The notes under the pieces: model-generated | Database searches by the model: none | Told to the model about the DNA's origin: nothing | Seen by the model: only the letters and a program-made list of their open reading frames with translations | Program-made: the position numbers and the translations under genes | Shown: positions 23,001 through 35,922 of the stretch, one piece after another | Layout: each line of letters opens with the position of its first letter | How positions within the stretch are numbered: position 1 is the stretch's first letter | Source of the DNA: Sesamum alatum | Lineage: Eukaryota; Streptophyta; Magnoliopsida; Lamiales; Pedaliaceae | Direction: 5' to 3' | DNA length: 64,000 nucleotides | NCBI GenBank assembly: GCA_034509735.1 | Contig: JACGWO010000001.1 | Coordinates: 16,508,854 to 16,572,853, forward strand

Positions 23001-25302
23001 TCTCCATGACAGAAGCCAGACATATAGCAAAGATTGGAGAGAGCTCATTAAGACTTCTTAAAGAGCTGAACCAGCACCACGGAAAAAGACTAGCAAAACC
23101 AAAGAACTGCATCCTTGTTATATTATTTGGAAAAGGATCAAACTAAGACTTTGAGATCCATTTTCAATTCTCATTATTATTGCTAATCCGGAAAACATGA
23201 CATCCTTTATGTAGATAACTTTATCTCTCCAAATTGTTCTTGGTGGCCTCAAAATGTGCGTTTTCTCACTCTATAAGAAGGTTTAGACTTATATAACAAG
23301 ATCAGACCTATCCCACAGTCTCAATGGTTTTTTAAAATCTGAATTTCACATAGTATAGTAACAAATGATGATACACAGTGGTCAAGGCACTAATGTACTA
23401 TAGAGTTTCACATTCTTAGTTCATTGTGAGACAAGACTACTGAAACAGTAGCACTCACTTGAAATGTAGGGAGACTATTTGTGAATAAAGGAGCATTAAT
23501 CCTTAAATAAAATCTCGACCTTCATGAGTACTCACATTGAGATTTATGTCTTTCCTGTGATCCAATGTAGGTTTCTAATAGTTAGTTCCAGATTAACAAA
23601 TTTGGTAAACTTTTTGCTCCAAACTCATTCTGATCACAAGATATATTGGAAGCTAAAGAGTCCAGAAATAAAGACCTCAGTTAGGCCATATGCTAATAAG
23701 TCCTCCATTGGCAATATATGTTCCTTATCAGGCAGGTATGCATGAAATTAATGCTCAAGGCATTTATGAACAAATTCAAGATAGCCTGGAAGCCAGATAT
23801 CCTCGGAGGTAAATCTTTGCAGTCCTATTTGCATACAAACAATAATTCATAAAGAAAACAACACAGTCAAGACCAAGAGGCTAGAGGGAGAAGATTTTTT
23901 AGAGGAAAACCCCTGGATCATTTATCAGCATTTGAGAATATAAGTGTCTAGATAGTACATAATAGTAATTTGTTCTGCACATACAAGTGGCACAGCCAGG
24001 CAATCTTACTTCAGGGGGAAAACTTTCAGTCATAACTGAGACCATACTTATATCCAACTTACCCAGAGCAAAGTGATAAAATTCTATACATTTTTATTTA
24101 TGATCTACACATGCTACATATCCACAAGAATGTGTTGGCAGCTAGATTTACTAATTACGGTTTACGCATAAGCCCCTTTAATAATTTAACAGCATGTACA
24201 ACCATTGTCAAGAATATTTGCTAATTGAAATTAATTATATAACAAGCATCTATAGTTGGAACCATGATAAACTGATAAATCGACTCCCTCAGTTTGTGCG
24301 ATTCAATATTCATGGATTTCCATAATACAGTTACTAGACAGCCAAGCAACAGATAGTGTTAATGATATATGCACGATCAACCCCTATTTCGTAGAACACA
24401 TATGTAAGGAACAAAAGAATCAATACTAATCTTTTCAAATTAATCATCAAAGCCAATAAATTTTCCCATTTGAACGTCTGGCAACATGGGTACCCGATCC
24501 ATTTGTCAAAGAACAACTGAACCTGGCTTAACAGAATTAGCCACAAGCGAGTGTTACCTAAAAAGTGACTCATGCAACAATCTGTCCATATGAAACTCAT
24601 AAGTCAAATCAAGGTCTTTCAGGGTAGTGGTCTCATCAATCTCATCTTTATTGGTAAATCTTCCTTGAGACGAGCCCTTCAAATCATAACGGCGATGAAT
24701 CCGTAACTCAGTACAGAACATATTCCCCATGACTACAAAGCGGACCTGCAAATAAAAGTACATCAGCATCCTCATGAAAAGTAATTATTTTTCCCTGATA
24801 AATCAGATATTCATTACAGGCAAAAAGTAAACCTTCTATGCATGCTAAAGATCACTAGCATTCATAGAAGCAAGTAGATTGGGCTGATGGATGATAAACA
24901 AACCTTTTTTCCATGTCTGAATGCTATCCTGTGTGCCCCAAAGAATTTAGTTATCAGGGTGTTATCATGCACTTGTACATGATCATAATAGTGAGGCAGC
25001 ATCTTCAGTAATACCTAAGCAACATTAAGAAGAAGCACCATAACTTAATTTTCCAGGCAGTGAGCAACATAATAGCATTTCCAATAAAATGCAACTGAAT
25101 ACAACTAACTGTTCATAGAGATGACAGAATTTTATGCATTGTTCTATTGTGTAGAGAAAAGAACAAAAATCCAGTTTCACACCTCAAGTATTTCACATCA
25201 TACAGCGGTACTCTGGCCTTCACCAGAATCATAAGCCAAATACATGCTGTTTCTCATTCATGCAATCTGTTAGTGTGTGTTTGAGTGTGTGTGTGTGTGT
25301 GC

Positions 25303-25340
<38 letters not shown>

Positions 25341-28300
25341 GAGTGTGGTGGAGGTATGTATAAGCGACATTCATGACTCAATTAGAAGCAGCGAGAAAAG
25401 AACATAGCGTACCATTTCTTTTTGCTATAACGAAAAATACTACAAATATTTGCTGTATTCACAAGAAATGCATGCAGAGTTGAACTGATTCCATTCATTA
25501 TTACCTTCAGCTCATATTTTTTTAATGTCTTAATTACAAATTTATCATCATGAGAAAGATAAAAAATGCTTCCACTTTTTCCTGGAGAAGAGAGCTCTCT
25601 CAGACCATCATCACCACAGATAGACATCATGTAATCTGCAGCATTTAACTTGAACAACTCCCTCAGATTCCTGAAAATGAGATCCCGCAGAGACATGTAA
25701 GTCATTCAAAAACTAAATGCAACTAATAATATATTCGAGGAGTTAAAACCAGGGGTGCTGGTTTGAATGTACAGACTATGTAAAATAGCGGGCGATATTC
25801 TGAGCTGGGAAAAGCAATACAGCGAAAAGGAATTTCTTACACACATGCTAACAAAGACAGAGCCAGAGAGGAGAACAGCATATCAACCTTTTGTTCCCTC
25901 ATCCTCTTCATTTCGTTATAACTTATTTTCATTTTCTTCCACGTTCGAGGGTGAAGACATGGAGATGGGATAAAGTAGCACTGAACATAAAGACTTCATC
26001 ACTCCTTTACCGACGATTAAAGAGGAGAACAAAAAATAGGAAATGAATGATAATACATTATAAATTTTGGTTCTAAATTAAAAGATCTTAAATTAGTCAC
26101 CTTCACCTTAATGTAGACAAATTTATTAGGTTAACCAGAAAACAAGAAAAGGGACAAAAAATCCTGTGGAGTATGTTGTTTACTAGCAGTAATACATCTT
26201 GCGTCCACTTCCTGAATTTATGCTGAAAATCAGAACTACTACACGTGGCCCCGCCATCATATAAAGCGAAAGAATGCTTGATGTTAAAACTTAATGCTGT
26301 AAAATTAGAAAATGAGCATCACATCATCTTAATGCTACTGGAATGAACAAGACGACATGACCACCTAGGTTCTACTTGTCATATGTTCTTGTCTGCTACA
26401 TCCCTTCTCAGGATATTGTGAATGCACATATATGTGACTGTTGACAGAATAAATTAAGGATTCATTCTTCAAGCATTCAGCGACTAGGGTCTGGTTAAAT
26501 ATGTAATCCATTTTCACATTGCAACAAGTGTATGGCTTCCTTCACTCATTTGATAGGTCAAAGTGTTAGGCAGCATTGTCATATATTTCTTCTGAGAAAA
26601 CTATATATCGATCTTGTTGATTTTGCAATCAGAGACTCTTGAATCCAAACAGACCTAAGTAAACATCTGATAAGGAGGTCATTCTTCAAACATGTAACAT
26701 GCATGGGACCAGGTTCTCTACACAACGTTCATGCTTCCTCTTGATGTTGCAGATCTTAGTCTCAGTCCGCTACTGTTTAAAACAATCTTGGCATGTGATA
26801 TTTGAAAGACTGGGCCTCAAATCAGTTACAACCTAAGCAACACACTTGTATACTTGTACCACTGCATGCTTGCAGCTTCCGACCCATTATTTTCATTGAC
26901 AGAGGAAATGAGACATATAATTTCTCTTAGCAGTCCATGGAAGAGAACTAGAGGCACCACATAGAAGAACTAAACTTCTTGGTTATAAATTTTGAGCACA
27001 TGGTTTTTCAAAATTTAATGTAACAAAATGTTGAACTTGCAGCACTGTCCATAAGGAAGAAAATAAACAGTTTTTAATAAACTAAAAGCGCAAAGAACTC
27101 TATTTTTTCATACTTCTGGTACATAGCAGAAAAAGAGTTAAGAAATAACCTAGTTCATCAGTTACCGAGACACAAGACGAGATGATAGGTACCTAAAGAC
27201 CATGGGGCAGTAATCCTTCCAGTAAAAGCCAACAGAATTGTGTGGAGGAGTCAATTGAGAACCCTTTCTTGGAAAATACATTCTTATTCTAGCTTGTTCT
27301 CCAAAATCAGATGATCTAACTTCCCGCATAGGAACTGGTGTGATCTTTCCAACAGTATACCTGTCAACTTCATATAACATATTTGAATAAGGCATTCTAC
27401 CACCAGAACAACAGATCTACTTTTCATAGTAGACTCTAGCACAATATGAATACCAAGACAATCTTATGCATACCTGATACCAAGTTGCAAGCTAAGCATC
27501 AGATAATAGCTCTTATGGCCTTCAAAAATGTCCACACATGATCTCCTTTTAACTTCTTTTGCAAGTTTGAGCCGTTGTTTACTTTTGTGAGATAGTTTGG
27601 AGATATTTCTAATCCTTTCCCTAATCAGGACTCCTTGCATATATTCCCTCTCATAAGCCACAGTCCTATTATCTGGAAACTCCGTTTGACCATCATCACA
27701 GCTGCGAGATATGATGCATGATCTCTCACGTGTCATCATTTCTCTCATTGAATCAGAACAGCCCAGGTCATCATCCAGTGATGTAGTTTTATGTGAGAAA
27801 CTCCTCCTAAAGCTAGATGAAAGTTTATCAGACAGACTACGTTTGACGCTGGGTATTACAGATTCCTCCGAATCATATGATGAATTACGAGCTAACTGTT
27901 TTTTCTTCTTGTCCTTGTGTCCGTCAAGATTAAGTTTGAGTAGATGCTTATTTCCAGCAGGATAGAATGTTCCAGGTCCATCTTTCAGCCCCTTAGACCA
28001 TGTTCCAAAATAATAACTGCCATCAGCAAATCTATAGAAGCCTGACCCATGTCTCAACCCATTTGACCAAAAGCCATCAAAAAGATCTCCATTGGACCAC
28101 TTCATAACCCCTCTACCAGACATTTTCCCACTTTTCCAATTTCCAATATATACATTGCCAACACTCCATGCGTACCTACCACTGCCTTCACGCACTCCCT
28201 CTCTCCAACAGCCATCATATATGTCTGAATTTGGATATTGCTTCCTTCCAATGCCATGTTGCGAGTTCATCTTCCAAGAACCTCTGTACATGGACCCATC

Positions 28301-28656
28301 AGAACCAACAAAAGTTCCAAAACCATGAAGGTAGCCCCCAGAAAAGTCACCCTCATACGTAGCCTGTGAAGGCCAAATGATCTTTCCTTTTCCTGTCATC
28401 TTCCCTTCTTCCCAGTCACCCTCATAAACTGTTCCCTCTGACCATGTATATTTACCTTTTCCATGGAGAATAGATCCCTTGAAAGAACCAAGATAGATAT
28501 CTCCATTTGAAAATATCTTTTCACAAGCCCTGTGGATGAAGGTTAGTCAAAGTTGATAGTAGGTCCATTATAAAATACCCAAAAAACAATCTTCAGGGTA
28601 TTTATTAAACCTCTTAAACATAAAAGGATTTGCAGTTTGTACCTCTCATTTTCCAT
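20025..28656 (-). CDS. PIP5K: Phosphatidylinositol-4-phosphate 5-kinase with MORN repeats (PIP5K7/8-like)
   Basis: Model: complement(join(20025..20304, 20965..21133, 22607..22764, 24558..24745, 24904..25014, 25505..25670, 27193..27360, 27474..28529, 28643..28656)), 2310 nt, 769 residues, all phases consistent. Exon 1 contributes only 14 coding bases (Met-Glu-Asn-Glu + 2 nt). Residues about 16-200 hold eight MORN repeats (Y-x-G-x-W/F-x-x-G...G-x-G). A basic Ser-rich linker follows ([19 protein letters not shown]). The kinase domain from about residue 380 shows [12 protein letters not shown] (ATP-site Lys), [21 protein letters not shown] (Asp about 584) and [12 protein letters not shown] (Asp about 720), ending [15 protein letters not shown]. 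It makes PtdIns(4,5)P2 from PtdIns4P and ATP at membranes; MORN repeats help lipid and membrane targeting. Gene order suggests orthology to At1g10900. A Harbinger-type ORF or other coding insertion was not seen in its introns. Confidence 0.95.
25275..25336. repeat. (GT)n(GA)n microsatellite in a PIP5K intron
   Basis: GT repeat followed by GA repeat between the exons at 24904-25014 and 25505-25670. On the transcribed strand it reads (TC)n(AC)n. Confidence 0.9.
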
Positions 28657-28684
28657 TACAAATGATGATCCCTAGTTAAATTAC
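28643..28684 (-). other. Short PIP5K exon (42 nt) carrying the start codon
   Basis: On the minus strand the acceptor TTTTCTGCAG ends at 28685 and the donor AATGAGAG|GTACAA lies at 28642. The exon has 28 nt of leader and 14 nt of coding sequence starting at ATG 28656-28654. Joined to the acceptor at 28529 it restores the MORN reading frame; no Met lies upstream in the large exon before the first MORN unit. Confidence 0.75.
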
Positions 28685-29028
28685 CTGCAGAAAATACAAG
28701 AGGAAAACACCTCAACCAACACATCTTGTGAATCAATTCAGTAGAGGGTCTTACAAAAATGCATGCCCAAATTTGAGTATGCATCAAACAACAAAATCAC
28801 TGCTTCTATCTTTGCTTTTATATAGTGATGTTCTGCATCTGTCATGCATAATATAGTCATGCTATTCTTTGGGTGGTCTGTATATTTTGCAGAGATAGTC
28901 TCAGCTCTATTCAAATTAAAACCAACAAGTCAGTGTTTCAGTTAGACTACGTATGATATAACTGCATTAAATGAAAATTGGACGAATTCAATTAGACTAG
29001 TCAGCCTAAAGGAGAACAAAACAATTAC

Positions 29029-29106
29029 CAGCCAGGTTGCATGTCTTCTGTTCTCGCGAACAAAGGAGTCAACCAACAAAATCTTATGAAGCAATATTTG
29101 ATTATT
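29029..29106 (-). other. PIP5K 5' UTR exon with five-codon uORF
   Basis: On the minus strand an acceptor (TTATTGCAG) precedes 29106 and a donor (GGCTG|GTAATT) follows 29029. The exon ends with ATG-CAA-CCT-GGC-TG. Because both the intron and the next exon begin GTAA, the frame reads Met-Gln-Pro-Gly-Trp-stop whether or not the intron is removed. A further leader exon probably ends near 29832 (TTCTTCAG|GTGCGC). Confidence 0.5.
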
Positions 29107-30058
29107 CTGCAATAACAACGAGCGTTACTAAATGCCAATAAACTACTGATTACTAAATCTAATTGGAAAAGGGTGCATTCATTTGGAATGATTATCACAC
29201 CAAGCAATCAAGTTCATAACAAAAGTCTACTTTTATTGGGCAAATTTTCCATTTCTAACTAAACATTTAAATCACTATGCTCCTTTCCTCCACATCTGCC
29301 AGCTATCACTGAAAACACAAACTTAAAACAAACTAAACTAAGAAAACATGCACAAACTAAACAACAAAGAAAACATGCACAACATTTTCTTCAAGAACAA
29401 TAACCTTCTCCCTCATACGTCAAATACGTAGGAAAGATTGACGCATTAATCAGATATATTATCAAGCCTCACAGTCTCAAACAAACTAAACCAACCACAA
29501 CCTGTTCGTATCCCAACTATACTCTTCACAAAACAACAGCTTTTACCAATACTTCTGCATTGCCACAGGAAGCATATCGGCTCCTCCTCTCTCTTCTTCA
29601 AATGCTTTTCCCTTCAACCACACTACGATTCTCCCCTTACACACACAGAAACTGATACCAATCACTAAAATCAATCACACAACATTCAAGTGGTAAAACC
29701 AACCATCCGGAATCGAAGAATCGAACTGACAAGCAATCAATCAGCCACTAATCCAATTAACACTACATTAATTCACCTTATAAACGCTTACAACAACGTA
29801 TTTAATTCAATTAAAATAAACTGAAACGCGCACCTGAAGAAACAGTGGATAACACCAAATCGATCTCCGGATCAACCCTAGCCAAATCTCCAGCAAACAG
29901 TTGAAGTCCCACAACCGAAAGTACAGTTGTATGAATTGTTATTTTCCAGTAAAGACTTTACTTTATGAAAAATCTCATCTAAATTTTTTTCATTTTATCT
30001 GTTATTCCTTTTTTCAGGCCGCCAGGTTAAAAAAGGCGAATACTGTGGATGAAGAGGG

Positions 30059-30091
30059 TATTTATAGAATGTGGGATGGTGTACACGTGGC
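30059..30091 (-). promoter_or_regulatory. PIP5K promoter: TATA box and upstream G-box/ABRE
   Basis: On the minus strand TATAAATA (30066-30059) is a good TATA box, predicting a start near 30030. Just upstream, 30084-30091 contains CACGTGGC on the plus strand (GCCACGTG on the minus strand), a G-box/ABRE-type core. A second ACGTGG lies near 30131. These suggest bZIP/bHLH control, for example by abscisic acid or light; that is inference from the motif. Confidence 0.55.
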
Positions 30092-30335
30092 GAGCATGCA
30101 ACTAAGGGGGCCCACGAGTTTCTCAGGGGATGACGTGGACCCCTCTCGGTTGAAATGGTTTGCTTGGCTGGCGTACCGACAGTAACGTGCGTTGAGTCGT
30201 AGAGGATCACTGTTGCAATGCTGTAGAAATTATCTGCACATAGGACTTGTGTGTTATCTGTTTCAAAATAAGTGTTTATTAACTTATAAATAACAAATAT
30301 TTTTAAAAATATTTTTCGTTTTTGAATTTTTAAAT

Positions 30336-30676
30336 GGCAAAATTATACTTTTAGTCCGATAAAATATGGGGTTCAACACTTTTAATCCCCTATTTCACGA
30401 GACTTTTAAAATAATTTTAAAATTAGAAAAATTCGACAAATTTAGTCTGATACTGTAGGGGAGTTTCAAAATAATCTGAAAATTAAAAGATCTTGACACA
30501 TTTAGTCCCATAAATCTCGTAAAGGACTAAATGTGTCAAGATTTCTCAGTTTGGGACAATAGAGGACTAAATATATCTAATTTTCTTAATTTTGGGACCG
30601 TTTTAAAAATTCCGTAAAGCATAGAACTAAATATGTTAAACCCCCTATCCTATGGGAGTAAAAGTATAATTTTACC
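30336..30676. mobile_element. Foldback MITE
   Basis: Ends GGCAAAATTATACTTTTAGTCC and, reverse complemented, GGTAAAATTATACTTTTACTCC. The arms continue pairing inward with repeated taaatatgttaa / gacacatttagtcc units, so nearly the whole 341 bp folds on itself. No TSD of 3, 8 or 9 bp could be recognised. Confidence 0.65.
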
Positions 30677-31459
30677 TAATTAAGTTTATGAGTAGCTCAC
30701 TAACAACTTCTACGGTTTACTAGTAAAATTGTAATTATTAAGTTATTTTTCCAATCGCTCCAACCTCTACGTTTTTTCACTTCTCACTTTTATTCAAACA
30801 CCTCAAACTTTTACTATCGTTCAACTTATACTTTCTATGCATTTTATTTTCACCACAAAAGCACAAGTTATTACAAATAATTAGTATTTATTTAAAGTGG
30901 TGCTCCACTTGGTTTAAATACTAAAATATAAAATTACAAATAAACACTATCTTATAAACCAATATTCTAATTTATTTAATCAATGGAGTTTATAAAAAGT
31001 AAAGTATAACATGTTGAATTAAATGAAAAATGAGAGAGAAGCAAGATAAAAGTTAATTTGCTATTATATTTTTAAATATACTCAATATTGTAAATGGTAT
31101 AAATAAATAATAATTAGTTGATTTTTTTTCTATAGGACAAAAAAGGTTGGAGTTGGAAAAAGTATAAAGAAACAAGAGTATGCAATTTGTTCATTTTTCT
31201 TTTCATATTCTGCATTTTTTATATGCTACTTGTTGAGCCCAAATTCCACCTACTGTCAATTATATATTTTTATAAAAATAATTATTTATGTAAAACAACT
31301 TATATAAATAAGTTTATCATATATATTTTCAGTTAATATATCAATATACGTAGCTATATTTTGATATCATGGATATACTATTATGCTTTTAATATACACA
31401 AATTAAGTAATTTTTTACAGTTAAGAGGATATTTAAATACATGTAATATATAAAAGTAA
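30677..31459. other. AT-rich spacer, nothing recognised
   Basis: No open frame with domain similarity, no TIR or LTR signal. Confidence 0.5.
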
Positions 31460-33686
31460 CTAGCATGAACCCGGTGCTATGCACGAAAACTTATAAACTC
31501 TATATTTTCAGAAATTTTGAGTTGCACAAAGTTGTGTCATATTTTAGTGATTGTTTTTCTCTACATAGTAGTTGTAGTACAAACTCAATATTGAATTCGT
31601 CACTAAATATATAAATTGAATATTTTGAAAATAATCATAGATTATTATCATATTTTTAGATATTAAGAAAATTGTATAAGTTTCAAACACAATATATATT
31701 TCCATATTCAATTAATATAATTTTAGTAAAATAAAAGTATTAGTATTTAAATATATTTTATAAAAGATATATACTATCATTTCTATTCTATGATATAATT
31801 AACAAATTTCTACTAAAATAATACATTAAGAAATACTGAGCTTTTTTCAAATAAATATGTTTAAGTAATAAAGCATATAGGAAAAGAAACGACAAAACTA
31901 ATGGAAAGAAATAAAAGTAAAATGAAATTGAAAACTTCTAAGCACAAAACAATGAAATGAAGATGAGTACTTAAATTCTCCCTTATCATCATTAAATAAA
32001 GGTAGAGTTATCCAAATAAAAAATATATCCAGATGAAATCAAATTCAAGTTGAAGAGAAAAAACAATAAAAATGTATAAAGCATAATTAAGAGAATTTTG
32101 AAATTAAGAATTAATAATTCAGTGAGAATATAAATGTATATATGTATATGTAGATATATGTAGTTTATGATAAGAAAATAAGAGATACCTTGCTTGGAAT
32201 GAAAAATTAATAGGAGTTATTATAATCATTGTTGAATACTAACATGGGTGAAGAATATTGGTGGAGAAAATATCACAAAAGTTCTAAGTCTATACATATC
32301 ATTCAATAAGAGTTTTAAATAAATAAACGTGAAATTTAATTAACAAATATTGCTGGATAACTTAAAAATTTGAAGAACAAAAGCGAAAAATTCAGGTCCA
32401 AATTCCACACCGGAAAAGAAGGCAACAAATGCAAAATTTCAATTGATTTTTCTGATAATAATTGCGAAAAAGGGTAGATGTTTATGAATTATTATTAGAT
32501 AAAATTATATATTCAATAGTAAATAAGTAAGAAATCGTGACTATTTAATTGAAATAATACGAATAAATTATTGTAGCTAAATGTAAATATTTAAATAAAA
32601 ATCATTAATCGATGAAACAAACAAAAGAAATTAATGGAATATGAAGGCTAAAAGATAACTACAAAATAAAATTATAAAAAGTTCAAGTAAATACTTCGGA
32701 ATTAGTAATAACAAATACAAAACTTATAAAATCATAGAACTTTTAAGAAGTAAAGAAGAACACTTCACGGTAGATTCGCAAAACAAAACATCAAAATAAG
32801 ATTAATCAAAACACTTAGGAAAATACATAAGAGACTTGAAATTGGGCAACAAAAATGAAAAGGATAGAAAAAAAATATTTGGTAATGCATCAGGAAAAGA
32901 AGCCAGCACTACTATATCAAGTTGCCTTTTACATTAATGAAAAATATACTATCCATGAAATGCATGTAAAACACAAAAAAAAGACAAAATAATTATGAAG
33001 AAGAACTAAAAAATTTGAAATAACTCAGTGTAAAGAAATATTTGAAAATTATAATTGTAATGGCTCCATAAAATATAATTCTTTGAAATATGAAATTATC
33101 CAAATAAATACAAAAAAAAAATGATTATTAAGAATTTAAGATTTATACCTTCATCACTATAAATCCAAACACAACATATGATAATTTTTCTTGAGTTTAG
33201 GTTTTTTTATTTATTTTAATAATATTCATGTAATAATAATGGAATTAATTATATTTCTTTGAAAAAATAAGAGTAAATTAAATCACTCCCTAAATTAAAA
33301 ATTTACTGCATATAGTAGGAGATTCTTATAAGTTTGGTGCATGAATGAAAAGTATATGATTAAAATAAAAAATAATAATTGCTAGTAAGATACATAATTT
33401 TTTTTGGATGGATATTTAATTCTAATTTTGAATTTGTTTAAAATATATATGGATTGGATGAGTATCCTAATTGTGAAGGTGGAATCTAGTATAGATAAAC
33501 ACTAATTTTGAATATAGGATTTATTTTTACATAAATACAAATTTAATTTAAATTTAAAATAGATGAGATCTTCTAACCAATGAGATTTTTCCTTGACAAT
33601 TAAAAAACTCAAAATTCTAAGAATTGAGAATTGAGTCAAAATTAGCTTAAATGTGGTCAACAATCATTTTGCTATATATATATAGA
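31460..33686 (-). mobile_element. Non-autonomous Helitron, copy A
   Basis: On the minus strand it starts TCTATATATATATAGCAAAA (33686 down) and ends with hairpin-forming CGTGCATAGCAC, then CGGGTTCATG and CTAG (31463-31460), followed by T. TC start, short hairpin about 10 nt before a CTAG end, A/T target and absence of TIR or TSD are Helitron hallmarks. 2227 bp, AT-rich, no Rep/helicase frame and no captured gene fragment recognised. Its 5' end directly abuts the 3' end of copy B. Confidence 0.85.
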
Positions 33687-35922
33687 GTAGCATGAACCCC
33701 GTGCTATGCACGGAAACTTATAAACTCTATATTTTCAGAAATTTTGAGTTATACAAAGTTGTGTCATATTTTAATGATTGTTTTTCTCTACATAGTAGTT
33801 GTAGTACAAACTCAATATTAAATTCGTCACTAAATATATAAATTGAATATTTTGAAAATAATCATAGATTATTATCATATTTTTAGATATTAAGAAAATT
33901 GTATAAGTTTCAAACACAATATATATTTTCATATTCAATTAATATAGTTTTAGTTAAATAAAAGTATTAATATTTAAATATATTTTATAAAAGATATATA
34001 CTATCATTTCTATCTATGATATAATTAACAAATTTCTACTAAAATAATACATTAAGAAATACTAAGCTTTTCTCAAGTAAATATGTTTAAGTAATAAAGC
34101 ATATAGAAAAAGAAACGGCAAAACTAATGGTAAGAAATAAAAGTAAAATGAAATTAAAAACTTCTACGCACAAAACAATGAAATGAAGATGAATAAATAA
34201 ATTCTCCCTTGTCATTAAATAAAGGTAGAGTTATCCAAATAAAAAATATCTCCAGATGAAATCAAATTCAAGTTGAAGAGAAAAAACAATAAAAATATAT
34301 AAAGCATAATTAAGAGAATTTTGAAATTATGAATTAATAATTCAGTGAGAATATAAATTATGAAATTATGATAAGAAAATAAGAGATACCTTGGAATGAA
34401 AAATTAATAGGAGTTATTATAAACATTGTTGAATACTAACATGGGTGAAGAATATTGGTGGAGAAAGTATCACAAAAGTTCTAAGTCTACACATATCATT
34501 CAATAAGAGTTTTAAATAAATAAAAGTAAAATTTAATGAACAAAATATTGCTGGATAACTTAAAAGTTTGAAGAACTTTAGTACAAATAAAAACATACAA
34601 ACTAATTTAAGCGAAAAATTCAGGTCCAAATTCCACACCGGAAAAGAAGGCAACAAATGCAAAATTTCAATTGATTTTTCTGATACTAATTTAGAAAAAA
34701 GGTAGATGTTTATGAATTATTATTAGACAAAATTATATATTCAATAGTGAATAAGTAAGAAATCATGACTATTTAATTGAAATAATACGAATGAATTATT
34801 GTAGCTAAATGTAAATATTTAAATAAAAATCATTAATCGATGAAACAAACAAAAGCAATTAATGGAATATGAATGTTAAAAGATAACTACAAAATAAAAT
34901 TAAAAAAAAGTTCAAGTAAATACTTCAGAGTTAGTAATAATGAATACAAAACTTATAAAATCATAAAACTTTTAAGAAGTAAAGAAGAACGCTTCACGGT
35001 GGATTCGCAAAACAAAGCATCAAAATAAGATTAATCAAAACACTTAGGAAAATACATAAGAGACTTGAAATTGGGCAACAAAAATGAAAAGGATAGAAAA
35101 ACTGTTTTGTAATGCATCAGGAAAAGAAGCCAGCACTACTATATCAAATTGCCTTTTATATTAATGAAAAATATACTATCTACGAAATACATGTAAAACA
35201 CAAAAAAAGTCAAAATAATTATGATGAAGAACTAAAAGAATTGAAATAATCCAGTGTAAAGAAATATTTGAAAATTATAATTGTAATGGCTCCATAAAAT
35301 ATAATTCTTTGTAATATGAAAATTATCCAAATAAATACAAAAAAATATTATTAAGAATTTAAGATTTATACCTTCATCCCTATAAATCCAAACACAACAT
35401 ATGATAGTTTTTCTTGAGTTTCGTCTATATAGTTTTTTTTTTAATTTTAATAATATTCATGTAATAATAATGGAATTAATCATATTTCTTTGAAAAAATA
35501 AGAGTAAATTGAATCACTCCCTAAATTAAAAATTTACTACATATAGTAGGAGATTTTTATAAATTTGGTGCATGAATGGAAAGTATATGATTAAAATAAA
35601 AAATAGTAATTGCTGATAAGATATATAATTTTTTTTAGATGGATATTTAATTCTAATTTTGAATTTGTTTAAAATATATATGGATTGGATGAGTATCCTA
35701 ATTGAGAAGGTGGAATCTAGTATAGATAAACACTAATTCTGAATATAGGATTTCTTTTTTACATAAATACAAATTTAATTTTAATTTAAAATAGATGAGA
35801 TCTTCTAACCAATGAGATTTTTCCTTGACAATTAAAAAACTTAAAATTTTAAAAATTGAGAATTGAGTCAAAATTAGCTGAATTGTGGTCAACTATCATT
35901 TTGCTATATATATATATATAGA
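33687..35922 (-). mobile_element. Non-autonomous Helitron, copy B
   Basis: A second copy of the same 2.2-kb element, very similar to copy A over its full length. On the minus strand it begins A|TCTATATAT (35922 down) and ends with a perfect CCGTGC-ATA-GCACGG hairpin, then GGTTCATG and CTAC (33690-33687), one base off CTAG. Small differences from copy A include a shorter segment near 34355-34390 and an extra block (ctttagtacaaataaaaac) near 34576. Confidence 0.85.

Noticed and set aside
27711..28362. Plus-strand frames antisense to PIP5K exon 2
   Set aside because: Shadows of the MORN-repeat exon.
29901..30185. 94-codon plus-strand frame
   Set aside because: It overlaps the predicted PIP5K promoter and leader on the other strand and contains that gene's TATA box; no recognisable domain.
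30327..30685. 9-bp target duplication of the 30336 foldback element
   Set aside because: Left ttttaaat and right taattaagt do not match.
31500..35900. CRISPR-like or satellite array
   Set aside because: Only two copies of a 2.2-kb unit with Helitron ends; not short spaced repeats.
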